Below, one piece after another: positions 49,863 through 58,266 of a stretch of 64,000 nucleotides of DNA. The stretch is taken from positions 186,001 to 250,000 of the forward strand of contig NZ_JAUSST010000007.1 of the NCBI RefSeq assembly GCF_030812415.1, read 5' to 3'. A program made the translations under genes and the position numbers. Within the stretch, counting starts at the first letter, position 1. The number at the start of each line of letters is the position of its first letter. Below the pieces are notes generated by a model. It saw only the letters and a program-made list of their open reading frames with translations. It had not been told where the DNA came from and made no database searches. This DNA is from Paenibacillus harenae (lineage in GTDB: Bacteria; Bacillota; Bacilli; Paenibacillales; Paenibacillaceae).

Positions 49863-50773
49863 CTAAACCCCATATTTCTCCGTCATGCCTCGAATATGTT
49901 TCTTTAACTCCTCGATGAAGTCCAGCGGCGCGATCACGGTAACTTGAGTGCCATAGCTAAGAACCGTTTGGAGTGCACGATTCGTGGAGGAATAATGGGC
50001 AGTAACCGACAATGTTCCATCCTCGTTGTCATGGATCTGATCGAAACCGAATTCATCCAGCACTCTCGTCCTCGCCGCCGGGGCAAAATGAAGCTCTACC
50101 TCTACCTTCGAGAAGTCGGCTTTGCTCATGAACTGCTTCTCCACATCTTGAAGGGTATAATTCCGTCGTACGAATATCTCTGGCAGCACCGACAAGCGGA
50201 GGATCCGGGATAACCGGAAGTTGCGGACCTCGGATCGCAAGAGGCACAGACATAACCTTTCAGGTAGAGCCCCATCGGCTCTACTGTGCGTTCCGATTCC
50301 TCGCCTTTATTGTTCAAATAAGCAAAACGGACCAGATGCAGCTCTTTGATTGCATCGTGCAGCGGCCCAAACTTCAGCTTGTCGTTGGGGGTTGGCTTAA
50401 AATCGAGATCGATCCGCGAAATATCAGCCTTAGCGGTATCGGCTGATCCAGGAATCATCGCTCCGATCTTGTCTAGCAATTCGTGATCGTCAGAGCTGTC
50501 CGTCGCGGTTCGGATGCCGCGAAGAGCCGCATAGATGGACGAGAAATCTTCAAGCGTCAACACTTGCTTATCGATACGGTAGTTTGACATGATTTCATAA
50601 CCCCCATCCGCACCGGGGTAGGACACAATAGGAATGCCCGATTGATTGATGGCTTCCATGTCCCGGTAAATCGTACGCAAAGAAACTTCGAAACGCTCGG
50701 CCAGCGCAGTCGCACTCACTCTCGGCTGATTGAGCAGGGTCATCGTAATCGCCAGCAGGCGGTCCAGCTTCAT
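49863..50773 (-). pseudogene. YafY-type WYL-domain regulator with a deletion across the WYL motif
   Basis: ATG at 50773 follows AAGGAGG. N-terminal HTH: MKLDRLLAITMTLLNQPRVS, SLRTIYRDMEAINQSGIPIV. The WYL domain begins (VRFAYLNNKGEESERTVEPM, GLYLKGYV), but at about 50235 the frame shifts from GYV-C to CLLRSEVRNFRLSRIL, continuing intact to TEKYGV at 49863. The expected Trp-Tyr-Leu and following residues are missing, consistent with a small frameshifting deletion. Two separate open frames remain. The regulator should be inactive; its likely target is the epoxide hydrolase gene just upstream. Confidence 0.85.
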
Positions 50774-50880
50774 TATAGAATCCTCCTTGGTGTAACGGCC
50801 ATGCGAATCATGAATCGCCATGTTCACTCTTAGGAAGATTCTACACTGGACTGCAAATGCCTTTTATAGTTAGGACAAGA

Positions 50881-50920
50881 AAAACCGGCTGATCGCTATT
50901 GTTGTTGCACAGCCGGTTTT
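50881..50920 (-). terminator. Terminator of the epoxide hydrolase gene
   Basis: AAAACCGGCT (50881-50890) with AGCCGGTTTT (50911-50920) and a T-rich tail in minus sense, starting 5 bases after the stop. Confidence 0.85.
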
Positions 50921-50924
50921 CATT

Positions 50925-52109
50925 TTATCGGAATCGGCGGAAGAAGCTTTGGAGGTCGGATGCAAGGAGCTCGGGTTCATCGAAGGCAGCGAAATGCGTA
51001 CCGCGCTCGAACTCCGACCACTGGACGATGTTCGAATTATCCCTTCTCGCGAAGAGCTCGATAGACTTGAAATCGTTGCCGAATACGGCAAGCCCGGTCG
51101 GAGAAGCGTTCACTTCCTGAGCGACAGGACTTGGAATATGCGCATTCTCGTAGTAGATCCGAGTCGCCGACTCTGCCGTATTGGTTAACCAGTAGATCAT
51201 CGTATTCGTAAGCAAGGAATCGCGATCGATAAAGTCGATATGATCGCCAAATCCATTAAACAGTTCCGCGATCCAAGCGAGTTGACCGACAGGCGAGTCT
51301 GCAAGCCCATAAGAGAGCGTTTGCGGCCGAGTCGATTGAATCGCATTGAAACCGGCACGCTCATGGAAGTTAGCAAGGAATTGCAGTCTTCGACCATCCT
51401 CTTCTGTCAGCTTCGCCATTTCCTCGGGGTCGCCCGATGGGAAAGAGAACAGCTGGAGCACGTGAAGCGCAAGCAGCCCTTTCGGCTTCATAAGACCGAG
51501 CTCCCTGGAGACGAGAGCGCCAAGATCGCTGCCATGCGAGCCGTATTGATCGTAACCGAGGCGACTCATCAATTCATCCCACGCTTTCGCAATGCGGGAT
51601 ATGTTCCATCCTGTATCCAGACTTGAGCCAGAGAATCCGAAGCCCGGCACGGACGGTATGACAAGATGGAAAGCATCCGCCGGATCTCCGCCGTGGGCGC
51701 GCGGATTGCTGAGTGGACCGATGAGATCCAGAAATTCGGCGATCGAGCTGGGGAATCCATGCGTCAGCAGCAGCGGAATGGCGTTCGGTTCCGGGGATTC
51801 GATATGCATGAAATGGATGTTCGCTCCGTCAATGGTCGTCGTGAATTGCGGGTATTCATTCAGACGCGCTTCGAACTTCCTCCAGTCGTAACCGTCCTGC
51901 CAGTAACTGACCACGTCTTTTAGATAGTCCTTGGATACGCCGTACTTCCATTCCGTGCCCGATTGGCCGTCTAACCAACGCGTTAGGGACAGACGCTGCT
52001 TCAGGTCATCTAAGTCGGCTTGCGGAATCTCGATACGGAAAGGACGAATTTCGTTAATGTCGTTGCTTTCTTGGCTTACTTGGCTTGTCATTGGGTTGTT
52101 CACTGTCAT
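50925..52109 (-). CDS. Epoxide hydrolase (EHN plus alpha/beta-hydrolase)
   Basis: 394 residues. N-terminal EHN domain (IRPFRIEIPQADLDDLKQRL, TRWLDGQSGTEWKYGVSKDY), oxyanion HGFPSS (117-122), nucleophile Asp195 in GSHGSDLGA, and C-terminal His in GTHFAAFDEP. Microsomal-type epoxide hydrolases open epoxides to diols; some family members act on juvenile hormone-like or aromatic epoxides. ATG at 52109 follows GAGGAGG. A 9-bp dyad lies about 70 bases upstream and a broken WYL regulator lies downstream. Confidence 0.92.
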   Translation of the reverse strand: MTVNNPMTSQVSQESNDINEIRPFRIEIPQADLDDLKQRLSLTRWLDGQSGTEWKYGVSKDYLKDVVSYWQDGYDWRKFEARLNEYPQFTTTIDGANIHFMHIESPEPNAIPLLLTHGFPSSIAEFLDLIGPLSNPRAHGGDPADAFHLVIPSVPGFGFSGSSLDTGWNISRIAKAWDELMSRLGYDQYGSHGSDLGALVSRELGLMKPKGLLALHVLQLFSFPSGDPEEMAKLTEEDGRRLQFLANFHERAGFNAIQSTRPQTLSYGLADSPVGQLAWIAELFNGFGDHIDFIDRDSLLTNTMIYWLTNTAESATRIYYENAHIPSPVAQEVNASPTGLAVFGNDFKSIELFARRDNSNIVQWSEFERGTHFAAFDEPELLASDLQSFFRRFR

Positions 52110-52176
52110 GGGAATGGCCTCCTCGAATTTGGGGTTGTCGTTCTCTCTTGCTTACATTTATAAGTTTAAGCCATCG

Positions 52177-52200
52177 ACCCTGACAGCCTTATGTCAGGGT
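52177..52200. promoter_or_regulatory. Perfect dyad upstream of the epoxide hydrolase gene
   Basis: ACCCTGACA (52177-52185), six bases, TGTCAGGGT (52192-52200). Position and symmetry suit an operator, perhaps once used by the adjacent WYL regulator. Confidence 0.5.
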
Positions 52201-52232
52201 TATTCGGTGCTTCAAAAAAATCGGAAGCCAAT

Positions 52233-52412
52233 TAACTGATTAGGAGCTCAGCAACCAGTTCTCTTCCGGTTTCGGAAAGTGTCTTTTTCAAGATAACGCC
52301 ATTAAGATCATGCGCGAATTTTTAGAGAAAGCGGAGGAAGGCTCCCCTGCCGGATTCTTTTTCCTCAAGCGGAGCCGTAAGTTACAACCTTATATCGTGG
52401 GGGCTATATAAA
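52233..52412 (+). other. Unassigned open stretch, possible gene remnant
   Basis: In frame after a TAG the plus strand reads GKCLFQDNAIKIMREFLEKA, then EEGSPAGFFFLKRSRKLQPY and IVGAI with a stop. It has protein-like composition but no start or ribosome site, so it may be the 3' end of a lost gene. The rest of the 52.11-52.60 kb gap holds a dispersed-repeat half unit near 52495-52556 (GCCGATCGGATTCCGATCGGC, then ACTATCGTACCCGT). Confidence 0.35.
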
Positions 52413-52598
52413 CGTACCAGACCAAGGGATCAAAAATTTACCGAAAAGTGACAAGAATCAGTACCGATTATCGAGTTCATCCCCCCGTACAAAACAAAGC
52501 CGATCGGATTCCGATCGGCGCGTTATTTTACTATCGTACCCGTCATATTACCTGGCGCTTTCTTTCGAACGCTGCGCATAAAGTCGCTTTTGCTTACT

Positions 52599-53063
52599 TT
52601 AATATTCTCCTTTAATTACAAAAAACGAGCCCCGAATTGTTCCGGCTAGTTTAGACTTCTGTCTAGCAAACTTAAACTTCTCTTCCAACTCCTTTGGCAC
52701 CTCCATCCCTTCGGAAAGCTTAAAACCAACGGCCCGCTTCTTAGGGTCATCCACCGTATACATGACGTTGACCTCAAGACCATCCTCATAAAAGACGAAG
52801 GCCCATTTGATATTTTCCACTTGAAAACGCGACGTTGCTAAAGGTTTGGCCGCAAACTCAATATCACGTTCTTCTTTCAGAATCCGGTTCACATAATCTA
52901 GGGTCTCCTGACTTTCGCTAGCTGGCACAACCGCAAATTCATGCTTGTATTTGCTCATAAAGTAACGGGCTTCATTAGCACGCAAACCAGCAAGCGCTTC
53001 TGCTACAGGCGAAGACTCTAAACCAACCGTAGACACATTTTTGAATTCAACGATATAGGACAT
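52599..53063 (-). CDS. Soluble protein, unknown
   Basis: 154 residues from ATG 53063, 8 bases after GAGGAG (another ATG two codons earlier is too close). No signal or membrane segment. Beta-rich middle (WAFVFYEDGLEVNVMYTVDD) and charged helices (KELEEKFKFARQKSKLAG). No family recognised. Stands between the SRPBCC gene and the repeat-rich gap. Confidence 0.6.
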   Translation of the reverse strand: MSYIVEFKNVSTVGLESSPVAEALAGLRANEARYFMSKYKHEFAVVPASESQETLDYVNRILKEERDIEFAAKPLATSRFQVENIKWAFVFYEDGLEVNVMYTVDDPKKRAVGFKLSEGMEVPKELEEKFKFARQKSKLAGTIRGSFFVIKGEY

Positions 53064-53119
53064 TTTCATCTCTCCTCTTATCTCTTTATTTCCCTTCCAT
53101 GTTTTGGTACCGAATGCGG

Positions 53120-53542
53120 TTACTGTTCCAACGCCTTCTCAAGATCGCCGCACCATTTATTCCAACCATACTTAGCACCATTGAGTGCTGGTTCATTCGA
53201 AATTCCGGTTTGTTCGAGATGAAGGTTAACCTGGCCGTCCCCTAAATCCTGCAGCGTCCAGGTGATCGTGTGCTTCTCCCCACCGCTGGCCCAGGTATAG
53301 GAAACCCGGTTTGGTGCTTCCACGATAAGCACTTCGCCTTCTATAATGCCATCCCAGTATTCGTTCGGCTGCGTGCGAAACTGAAAACGGTGTCCTACGA
53401 CGGGCTTAAAATCATTTTCCATCGGCTGACCGGTGTGGATGTTGGCCACCCACTTGGCAAGCTTGCTGGAATCGGTTAAGGCGGACCAAAGCTTCTCGAT
53501 CGTTGTCTTGTACTGAAAATCCAAGGTTAATGTTAAACTCAT
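53120..53542 (-). CDS. SRPBCC-family (AHSA1-like) protein
   Basis: 140 residues from ATG 53542, preceded by GAGGAGGAAGAAGA. START-like fold: LTLDFQYKTTIEKLWSALTD, SSKLAKWVANI, VSYTWASGGEKHTITWTLQD and ALNGAKYGWNKWCGDLEKAL. AHSA1-type proteins of Firmicutes bind hydrophobic ligands and are usually encoded right after an ArsR repressor, as here, with an ATGA overlap to the ArsR remnant's stop. Confidence 0.9.
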   Translation of the reverse strand: MSLTLTLDFQYKTTIEKLWSALTDSSKLAKWVANIHTGQPMENDFKPVVGHRFQFRTQPNEYWDGIIEGEVLIVEAPNRVSYTWASGGEKHTITWTLQDLGDGQVNLHLEQTGISNEPALNGAKYGWNKWCGDLEKALEQ

Positions 53543-53700
53543 TCTTCTTCCTCCTCTAACAGTTGTTTCAAACGCAACATATTCGCACTCCAGAACTTGC
53601 TGTAGAAAGCCACCCAATCTTGAATTTCCCTGAGTGGAGCGGCGTTTAACCTAAATAGCGTTTCCCTGCCGACTTTTCGGTCAAGTACCAGTCCGGCCTC
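53539..53700 (-). pseudogene. ArsR-family regulator, C-terminal half only
   Basis: 53 codons: EAGLVLDRKVGRETLFRLNA, APLREIQDWVAFYSKFW, SANMLRLKQLLEEEEE and stop. This is the wing and dimerisation helix of an ArsR repressor of the SRPBCC-linked group. The start and recognition helix are gone. Upstream it meets the DoxX gene directly, in the same frame with only the DoxX TAA between them, so a deletion fused the two. It lacks a ribosome site. Confidence 0.82.
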
Positions 53701-54123
53701 TTAAAGCTTGCGGTTTCTCGGGCGCAGTGCCCACGAGGCGATATTAAGTGCGGCATACGAGAGCGGTAGGATCAAATTAAACCCGTTTTCACCATAATCG
53801 TTGGCAAACGCATGAGATAATGCCGCGCCAGTCATTAAAAAGAAGATACCGGCATAAGCCCATTCTTTAAGCCTAGGAATGCCTGGCACGACGATAGCAA
53901 TGACTCCAAGCAATTTCCAACTGCCGAGAATGTACGTGACGTATAATGGAAAACCAATGTTAGTCACTAACTCGACATTCCCCCCATATTGCATCAGTTG
54001 CCCGATACCACTTAACGTAATAGACATTGCCAGTAATGCTGTGACTGTCCAATAAGCAATCATTTTTCCTCTGGACTGGGTTTCTACTTTCGCGGTTGTT
54101 TCCGCACCAGTGATCGTACTCAT
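53701..54123 (-). CDS. DoxX-family membrane protein
   Basis: 140 residues with four hydrophobic segments (MIAYWTVTALLAMSITLSGI, PLYVTYILGSWKLLGVIAIV, AYAGIFFLMTGAALSHAF, LILPLSYAALNIASWAL). The C-terminus RPRNRKL is typical. DoxX-like proteins take part in thiol or redox responses in some bacteria. ATG at 54123 follows GAGGAGG. The promoter carries two repressor dyads. Confidence 0.88.
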   Translation of the reverse strand: MSTITGAETTAKVETQSRGKMIAYWTVTALLAMSITLSGIGQLMQYGGNVELVTNIGFPLYVTYILGSWKLLGVIAIVVPGIPRLKEWAYAGIFFLMTGAALSHAFANDYGENGFNLILPLSYAALNIASWALRPRNRKL

Positions 54124-54204
54124 TTTGTTTCCTCCTCATAATTGTTGATTCAAGTGAATGATTTCGTTGCTCTACACTCTCAAAATGACTAGTTTCCATT
54201 TGGA

Positions 54205-54254
54205 CACCATATGGTGACGTTTTAATTATAAGACACCATTCGGTGTCCTGTCAA
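54205..54254 (-). promoter_or_regulatory. Promoter with two ArsR-type operators
   Basis: Minus strand: -35 TTGACA (54249-54254) and -10 TATAAT (54225-54230), spacer 18. The dyad GACACCATTCGGTGTC (54232-54247) fills the spacer and the dyad CACCATATGGTG (54205-54216) lies at the start site. This is a textbook repressor layout, yet the downstream ArsR gene is truncated. Confidence 0.8.
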
Positions 54255-54305
54255 CAACATATTCAACTCCGCATGAAAACGTCTGCGTCAGTTAGCAATG
54301 CTAGA

Positions 54306-54672
54306 TAACCGTCCGTTACATCGACAACGGCAGCTGATCGTATGGCCTTTCAGCTGCCGGGAATCGGTAATATTCTTGGCCGCATTCGGAACACATTCTT
54401 GACACTGAGAAGTGACAAGAATGTGTTCCGATAAAATAAAAAAAACCGCGATTTGCGCGGGATTGAATTGGTACACGTTCTTGTCATCCGACTGTTTCTA
54501 TCCGCCCCCATGCCAGATTCCTGAATTTCCACGCAGGCTTTCCCGTTACAATCAAATTAAGCGCGCTGATTAAAATCATAAAACCTCCTATTAGAGCAAT
54601 TAATTCTGGCTTGCTTCTAATAGAAGGTTTTAGATTGCTGATTCAACTAGCGTTCTCCGTCAGCTTAATGAC
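54306..54672. repeat. Two diverged dispersed-repeat units in a gene-free gap
   Basis: First unit about 54306-54365 (ACGGCAGCTGATCG with CAGCTGCCG). Second unit about 54560-54672: the hairpin AAAACCTCCTATTAGA / TCTAATAGAAGGTTTT, then TTCAACTAGCGTTCTCCGTC and AGCTTAATG. No gene is visible between the DoxX promoter and the TetR gene. Confidence 0.55.
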
Positions 54673-54713
54673 TTGCGGTACGGTTCTCCGCGCCGGCTAT
54701 AACGGCAAGTTCA

Positions 54714-55430
54714 TTATTTTTCACGTGCGAGTTTTGCCGTAAACCCGTCTATTAATACATCCAATCCAAATTTAAATTCATTATCCACACTGGATTTTGT
54801 GGTATAAGAAGCTAGGCGAACCACATTCGGAAACCGTTCCTCCGGCAGTTTACGATAAAAGCTATCATACTTATCTTCCAATTCCCCATATGAAGAATGC
54901 TCCTTCCCGGCAATAGCATTCAGGCGAACCTCTTCGGCTGCAAAACCAAGGACATAACTTTTCAGCATTGACGCGATCCACGGAACCTGGGGGTCAGAAA
55001 AGCCTGCCGAGACGAGTAATTGATATAGTTTTTCGATTTGCGTTAACCGTTCATATCCCACGGCAATCGTTTGATTAAACAATTCTACCGCGTCTTTGTG
55101 CGCGAGCAGAACCTTTCTGAACTGATCCGCCCATTGGTATACCTGCTCTTCCCATGGCAAAGACGTTTCCGGCCAGAGCAATTCCCCGCTTATCTTATCT
55201 GTGAGTAGCTGCATCAACTGTTCCTTGTCTTTGACATGATAATATAAGGAGGCTGTTTTCACATGCAATTGATCTGCTATTTTCCTCATGCTTAATTCTT
55301 TTAAGCCAATCTCATTCAATAACTGTAAGGCAGCTTCTATTATCCGAATCCGATCAAGCGGGATATAACCGGTTTGCTGTTCTTCAATTGCCGAGTTTAT
55401 ATGCAGGGGGTACTTTCGTTTCCTTGCCAA
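54714..55430 (-). CDS. TetR-family regulator (TetR_C type)
   Basis: 238 residues from TTG 55430 (AGAGGTGA six bases before). An upstream GTG at 55448 lies only 8 bases from a TATAAT and is unlikely. HTH: LDRIRIIEAALQLLNEIGLK, ELSMRKIADQLHVKTASLYY, HVKDKEQLMQLL. The ligand domain resembles the classic tetracycline repressor C-terminal fold. Divergent from a VOC gene, with two operator repeats in the shared gap. Confidence 0.88.
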   Translation of the reverse strand: MARKRKYPLHINSAIEEQQTGYIPLDRIRIIEAALQLLNEIGLKELSMRKIADQLHVKTASLYYHVKDKEQLMQLLTDKISGELLWPETSLPWEEQVYQWADQFRKVLLAHKDAVELFNQTIAVGYERLTQIEKLYQLLVSAGFSDPQVPWIASMLKSYVLGFAAEEVRLNAIAGKEHSSYGELEDKYDSFYRKLPEERFPNVVRLASYTTKSSVDNEFKFGLDVLIDGFTAKLAREK

Positions 55431-55472
55431 GCCATTCACCTCTTTCACTTGACAATTATACCAGATACCCGT

Positions 55473-55508
55473 AATCTAATACCATTAGATTTATCTAACA
55501 CCATTAGA
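55473..55508. promoter_or_regulatory. Two TetR operators in the divergent gap
   Basis: AATCTAATACCATTAGATT (55473-55491, perfect 8-bp arms) and TCTAACACCATTAGA (55494-55508). Spaced 20 bases apart, they can control both the TetR gene and the VOC gene. Confidence 0.8.
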
Positions 55509-55533
55509 AAAATAATAAAAGGAGACAAATCGA

Positions 55534-55893
55534 ATGAATCTGAACCACTTGAATCTATGTGTAAACAATCTGACTGAGGCAAGAGATTTTTTTAGCAATC
55601 TTTTCGACTTTAAATTGTCAGATCAAAAAGGAGACGTCATTGCCGTGATGACTGATAGGACTGGGTTTACTCTGGTTCTGCAGTCTAATTCAAAAAAGGT
55701 ATACACTTACCCAAAAGACTTTCATCTAGGGTTTTATGTTGAAACCAAGTCCGATGTGGATCAATTTTACACGAAACTTGTAGAAGCCAATATCCCGACG
55801 GAGAATGAGCCCGGCATAGTAAGGAATGGATACACCCTGTACTTCACTGCTCTTGGCGGAATCCTGTTTGAGGTGACCTGCTTCAGCCTTTAA
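55534..55893 (+). CDS. VOC-family protein
   Basis: 119 residues, one VOC module pair: MNLNHLNLCVNNLTEARDFF, SNLFDFKLSDQKGDVIAVMT, FHLGFYVETKSDVDQFYTKL, GYTLYFTALGGILFEVTCFS. His5 and the late Glu (FEV) fit metal ligands. Possible glyoxalase, dioxygenase or antibiotic-binding role. RBS AAAAGGAG. Controlled by the divergent TetR protein. Confidence 0.88.
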   Translation: MNLNHLNLCVNNLTEARDFFSNLFDFKLSDQKGDVIAVMTDRTGFTLVLQSNSKKVYTYPKDFHLGFYVETKSDVDQFYTKLVEANIPTENEPGIVRNGYTLYFTALGGILFEVTCFSL

Positions 55894-56025
55894 GTTTCTA
55901 TAAGCTGAATGATCTCATATTCGTTTTGCATTAGTACCATGAATCATCGATAAACAATGCTTCAAATTTTCTATCTCATCGATAGCGTTCCATTATCACA
56001 GAACTACAAATGATGGGTATCGTTG

Positions 56026-56100
56026 GAATGCTGCCGGTTACTTCAATTGAACCGGCAGCCGATTGGCCGGCTGCCGGAGCTATCGTTACCCGTTGAACGA
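56026..56100. repeat. Dispersed stem-loop repeat unit
   Basis: GGAATGCTGCCGGTTACTTC, hairpin ACCGGCAGCCGATTGG / CCGGCTGCCGG, then AGCTATCGTTACCCGTTGAA. Between the VOC and NmrA genes. Confidence 0.65.
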
Positions 56101-56125
56101 TCACCCTTCGTACAAAAAGTAAGAT

Positions 56126-56947
56126 CTATTCAAAGTGATGAACGTTTTCAGACACCCACTGGGCAAAGTTGCGTGCTTGACGGCCAGTGACCTGCTCGAC
56201 AGTCGGAACCACAGTATACGCAGATTTTGGAGGGTTGGCGTGCCATCCTATTACAAAATCGATAACGTCCTCTTGAGCCCCTCTTTTCCTCATGCGTTCG
56301 CGCGCTTGCTCTTCGGTGAGCTCAACGAATCGGATATCCCTTCCGATCGCTGCACTGATCGTGCGAACTTTCTCGGGAATGGTCAACACTTCGGGACCGG
56401 TCAGCGTATAAATTTTACCTGCGTGACCGGGGTTGATCAGCGCGGATGCAGCCACACTGCCTATATCAGCGGGGTGTATCATAGCATCCAAAGAGCCGCC
56501 AAATGGCTCACTAACAACACCTTCCATGCGGATGGACTCCGCCCACAATAATGCATTGGACATAAACTCTGGGGTAGGTTGGAGAAAGGTCCACTCGAGG
56601 CTGCTGGCTTCCACTGCCTGCTCCACTGGGCCATTCGCACCACTCCACAATACCGTGACTCGCCTTACGCCGGCATTCATAGCCAGTTCAACAATCTCGG
56701 GTCCAGTCTGCAGTGGTCCGTATCCTTCACTGCTGAAAGTGATCAAATGCATCCCTGTAACGCCGTTCAATGCCGGTACAAGAGATTCTGGTACAGTAAG
56801 GTCGCCATAAACGACCTCAACTCCTTCCGGAAAGTTTGCATTTGCCGGATTTCGCGTCATCGCACGCACACGTTGGCCGGCCTGAACAAGTTGATCGACA
56901 ACATGACGACCAACATTACCGGCTGCTCCCGTTACTAAAATGGTCAT
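56126..56947 (-). CDS. NmrA-like NAD(P)-binding protein
   Basis: 273 residues. Atypical SDR with the N-terminal TGAAGNVGRHVVDQL Rossmann motif, YGDLTVPESLVPALNGV, FLQPTPEFMSNAL and IHPADIGSVAASAL; no Tyr-x3-Lys in the standard place. Family members are quinone reductases or redox sensors. ATG at 56947 follows AGGAGG. The MerR gene lies 18 bases upstream on the same strand, so they form an operon. Confidence 0.9.
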   Translation of the reverse strand: MTILVTGAAGNVGRHVVDQLVQAGQRVRAMTRNPANANFPEGVEVVYGDLTVPESLVPALNGVTGMHLITFSSEGYGPLQTGPEIVELAMNAGVRRVTVLWSGANGPVEQAVEASSLEWTFLQPTPEFMSNALLWAESIRMEGVVSEPFGGSLDAMIHPADIGSVAASALINPGHAGKIYTLTGPEVLTIPEKVRTISAAIGRDIRFVELTEEQARERMRKRGAQEDVIDFVIGWHANPPKSAYTVVPTVEQVTGRQARNFAQWVSENVHHFE

Positions 56948-56965
56948 TGTTCATCCTCCTAAGCC

Positions 56966-57355
56966 TTATACCCATTTATCCCGGTTTTCTCTCATTACGT
57001 TAATTTGCTTTTCCAAACGTATTTGAGCTTCTTCCAATGCCAGCCTTTGTCTGATTACTTCATTTCGTTTAGTCTCATATACTTGCATTAGTTCTTCGCA
57101 GTACTCGTCTTTTTTGTCATGTAGTCCGTTTCCGGAATTTTCGGAGTGCTTGCAATATAAAACATCCTTAATCTGATCCGTTGTTAAACCTAAACCAAGA
57201 TACAGTTGAATCGTATTTATCAGTTCAACAATAGAATCATCAAACTCACGATAATTATTGTCATGACGAGAAACCGTGAGTAATCCTTTCTGCTCGTAAT
57301 ACCGGACGGATCTGGCACTGATCCCGGTTAGTTTAGCGATTTTACTTATTTTCAA
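56966..57355 (-). CDS. MerR-family regulator
   Basis: 129 residues from TTG 57355, with GGGAG 8 bases before; the frame runs back to 57421 across the promoter, which rules out the longer form. HTH: LKISKIAKLTGISARSVRYY, EQKGLLTVSRHDNNYREFDD. Long C-terminal helix with a CEE and one CKH Cys that could sense electrophiles. The promoter has the 19-bp spacer of MerR activation, so it should activate its own operon with the NmrA gene. Confidence 0.88.
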   Translation of the reverse strand: MKISKIAKLTGISARSVRYYEQKGLLTVSRHDNNYREFDDSIVELINTIQLYLGLGLTTDQIKDVLYCKHSENSGNGLHDKKDEYCEELMQVYETKRNEVIRQRLALEEAQIRLEKQINVMRENRDKWV

Positions 57356-57390
57356 ATCACGAACTCCCTTCTTTTCAATAATTAGTTTCA

Positions 57391-57421
57391 TCATAAAGTG
57401 TGACACTAGTGTTAATGTCAA
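57391..57421 (-). promoter_or_regulatory. MerR-type promoter of the MerR-NmrA operon
   Basis: -35 TTGACA (57416-57421), -10 TTATGA (57391-57396), spacer 19 bases containing the dyad GACATTAACACTAGTGTC. Confidence 0.8.
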
Positions 57422-57467
57422 GTCCTAGATATGGGAGAAGGTTTAGCTGCGCATAACGGCGCTTTAG

Positions 57468-57545
57468 CCATTGATGAAAAATGGAGCAGTTGCCGGATCG
57501 GAATCTGCTCCATGGCACAAAACTAAGTTCGCCGTTAGCTTAAGC
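57468..57545. repeat. Dispersed stem-loop repeat unit
   Basis: Hairpin ATGGAGCAGTTGCCGGATC / GATTCTGCTCCAT-like (57481-57514), then AACTAAGTTCGCCGTTAGCT and TAAG. Confidence 0.6.
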
Positions 57546-57603
57546 TTCGGATAGGGGAGTTATCCTTCTGGAGGTGAAACATGGGGCAGCCTTGTTCATT
57601 GCG

Positions 57604-58266
57604 CTATAGTTCCTCTTTAAACAAATATTCCTTCTGGTCCTTTTTGTTATATAATTCCCAATACACATCGGCTATCCGGTCCGGATCGTAATACGTCCCC
57701 TTTCGGACATGGTCATCGATTAGAACCTGCCCTACATAAATTCCGTAAGGAGACAATGTCTCGGCAATCGAAAGCGCAAGCGAGCGGATCGCAGCCTTGC
57801 CAATGGATAAAGAGGCATACAGTGGATTTGGAGTCAGTGCAATACCGCCCCCAGTGAAAAAGAGCGTCCCCTGTTTACGTTCGACCATATCCGGAATTAC
57901 TTGTTGAGCGCTGGTCAACGCACCGACAGTGTTCACCTTAAAATCTTCAATAAGCTGCTGCTCGGTTAATGAAAGGGGGTCTCCCGGCACGATATGTGCC
58001 GCATTATATACCAAAACATCGGTGGCTCCATAGTTGTCTTTTATCTGTTTAAAGGCAGCTTTTAATGAATCCGGTTCTGATGCATCTGCAGAAATTCCGT
58101 GCGATTCAATAGGTATCTTTCGAAGATCTTCCAAGCTGCGTTCCAGAGATGATTTGGTTCTTGATATGAGAACCACTCGGAAGCCATTGCTTCCGAATTT
58201 CTTGGCTATACCGGCGCTTACTCCCGGTCCAGAACCGACTATGACTAACAAAGGTATATGGCTCAT
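57604..58266 (-). CDS. SDR-family oxidoreductase
   Basis: 220 residues from ATG 58266. The glycine motif is VGSGPGVSAGIA, a variant of TGxxxGIG, and the catalytic Tyr is in YASLSIGKAAIRSLA (Tyr with Lys five positions on instead of four), so activity may be altered. Downstream VYNAAHIVPGDPL replaces the NNAG block. A reductase of unknown substrate. The longer frame starts at 58287 with no better site. Confidence 0.82.
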   Translation of the reverse strand: MSHIPLLVIVGSGPGVSAGIAKKFGSNGFRVVLISRTKSSLERSLEDLRKIPIESHGISADASEPDSLKAAFKQIKDNYGATDVLVYNAAHIVPGDPLSLTEQQLIEDFKVNTVGALTSAQQVIPDMVERKQGTLFFTGGGIALTPNPLYASLSIGKAAIRSLALSIAETLSPYGIYVGQVLIDDHVRKGTYYDPDRIADVYWELYNKKDQKEYLFKEEL

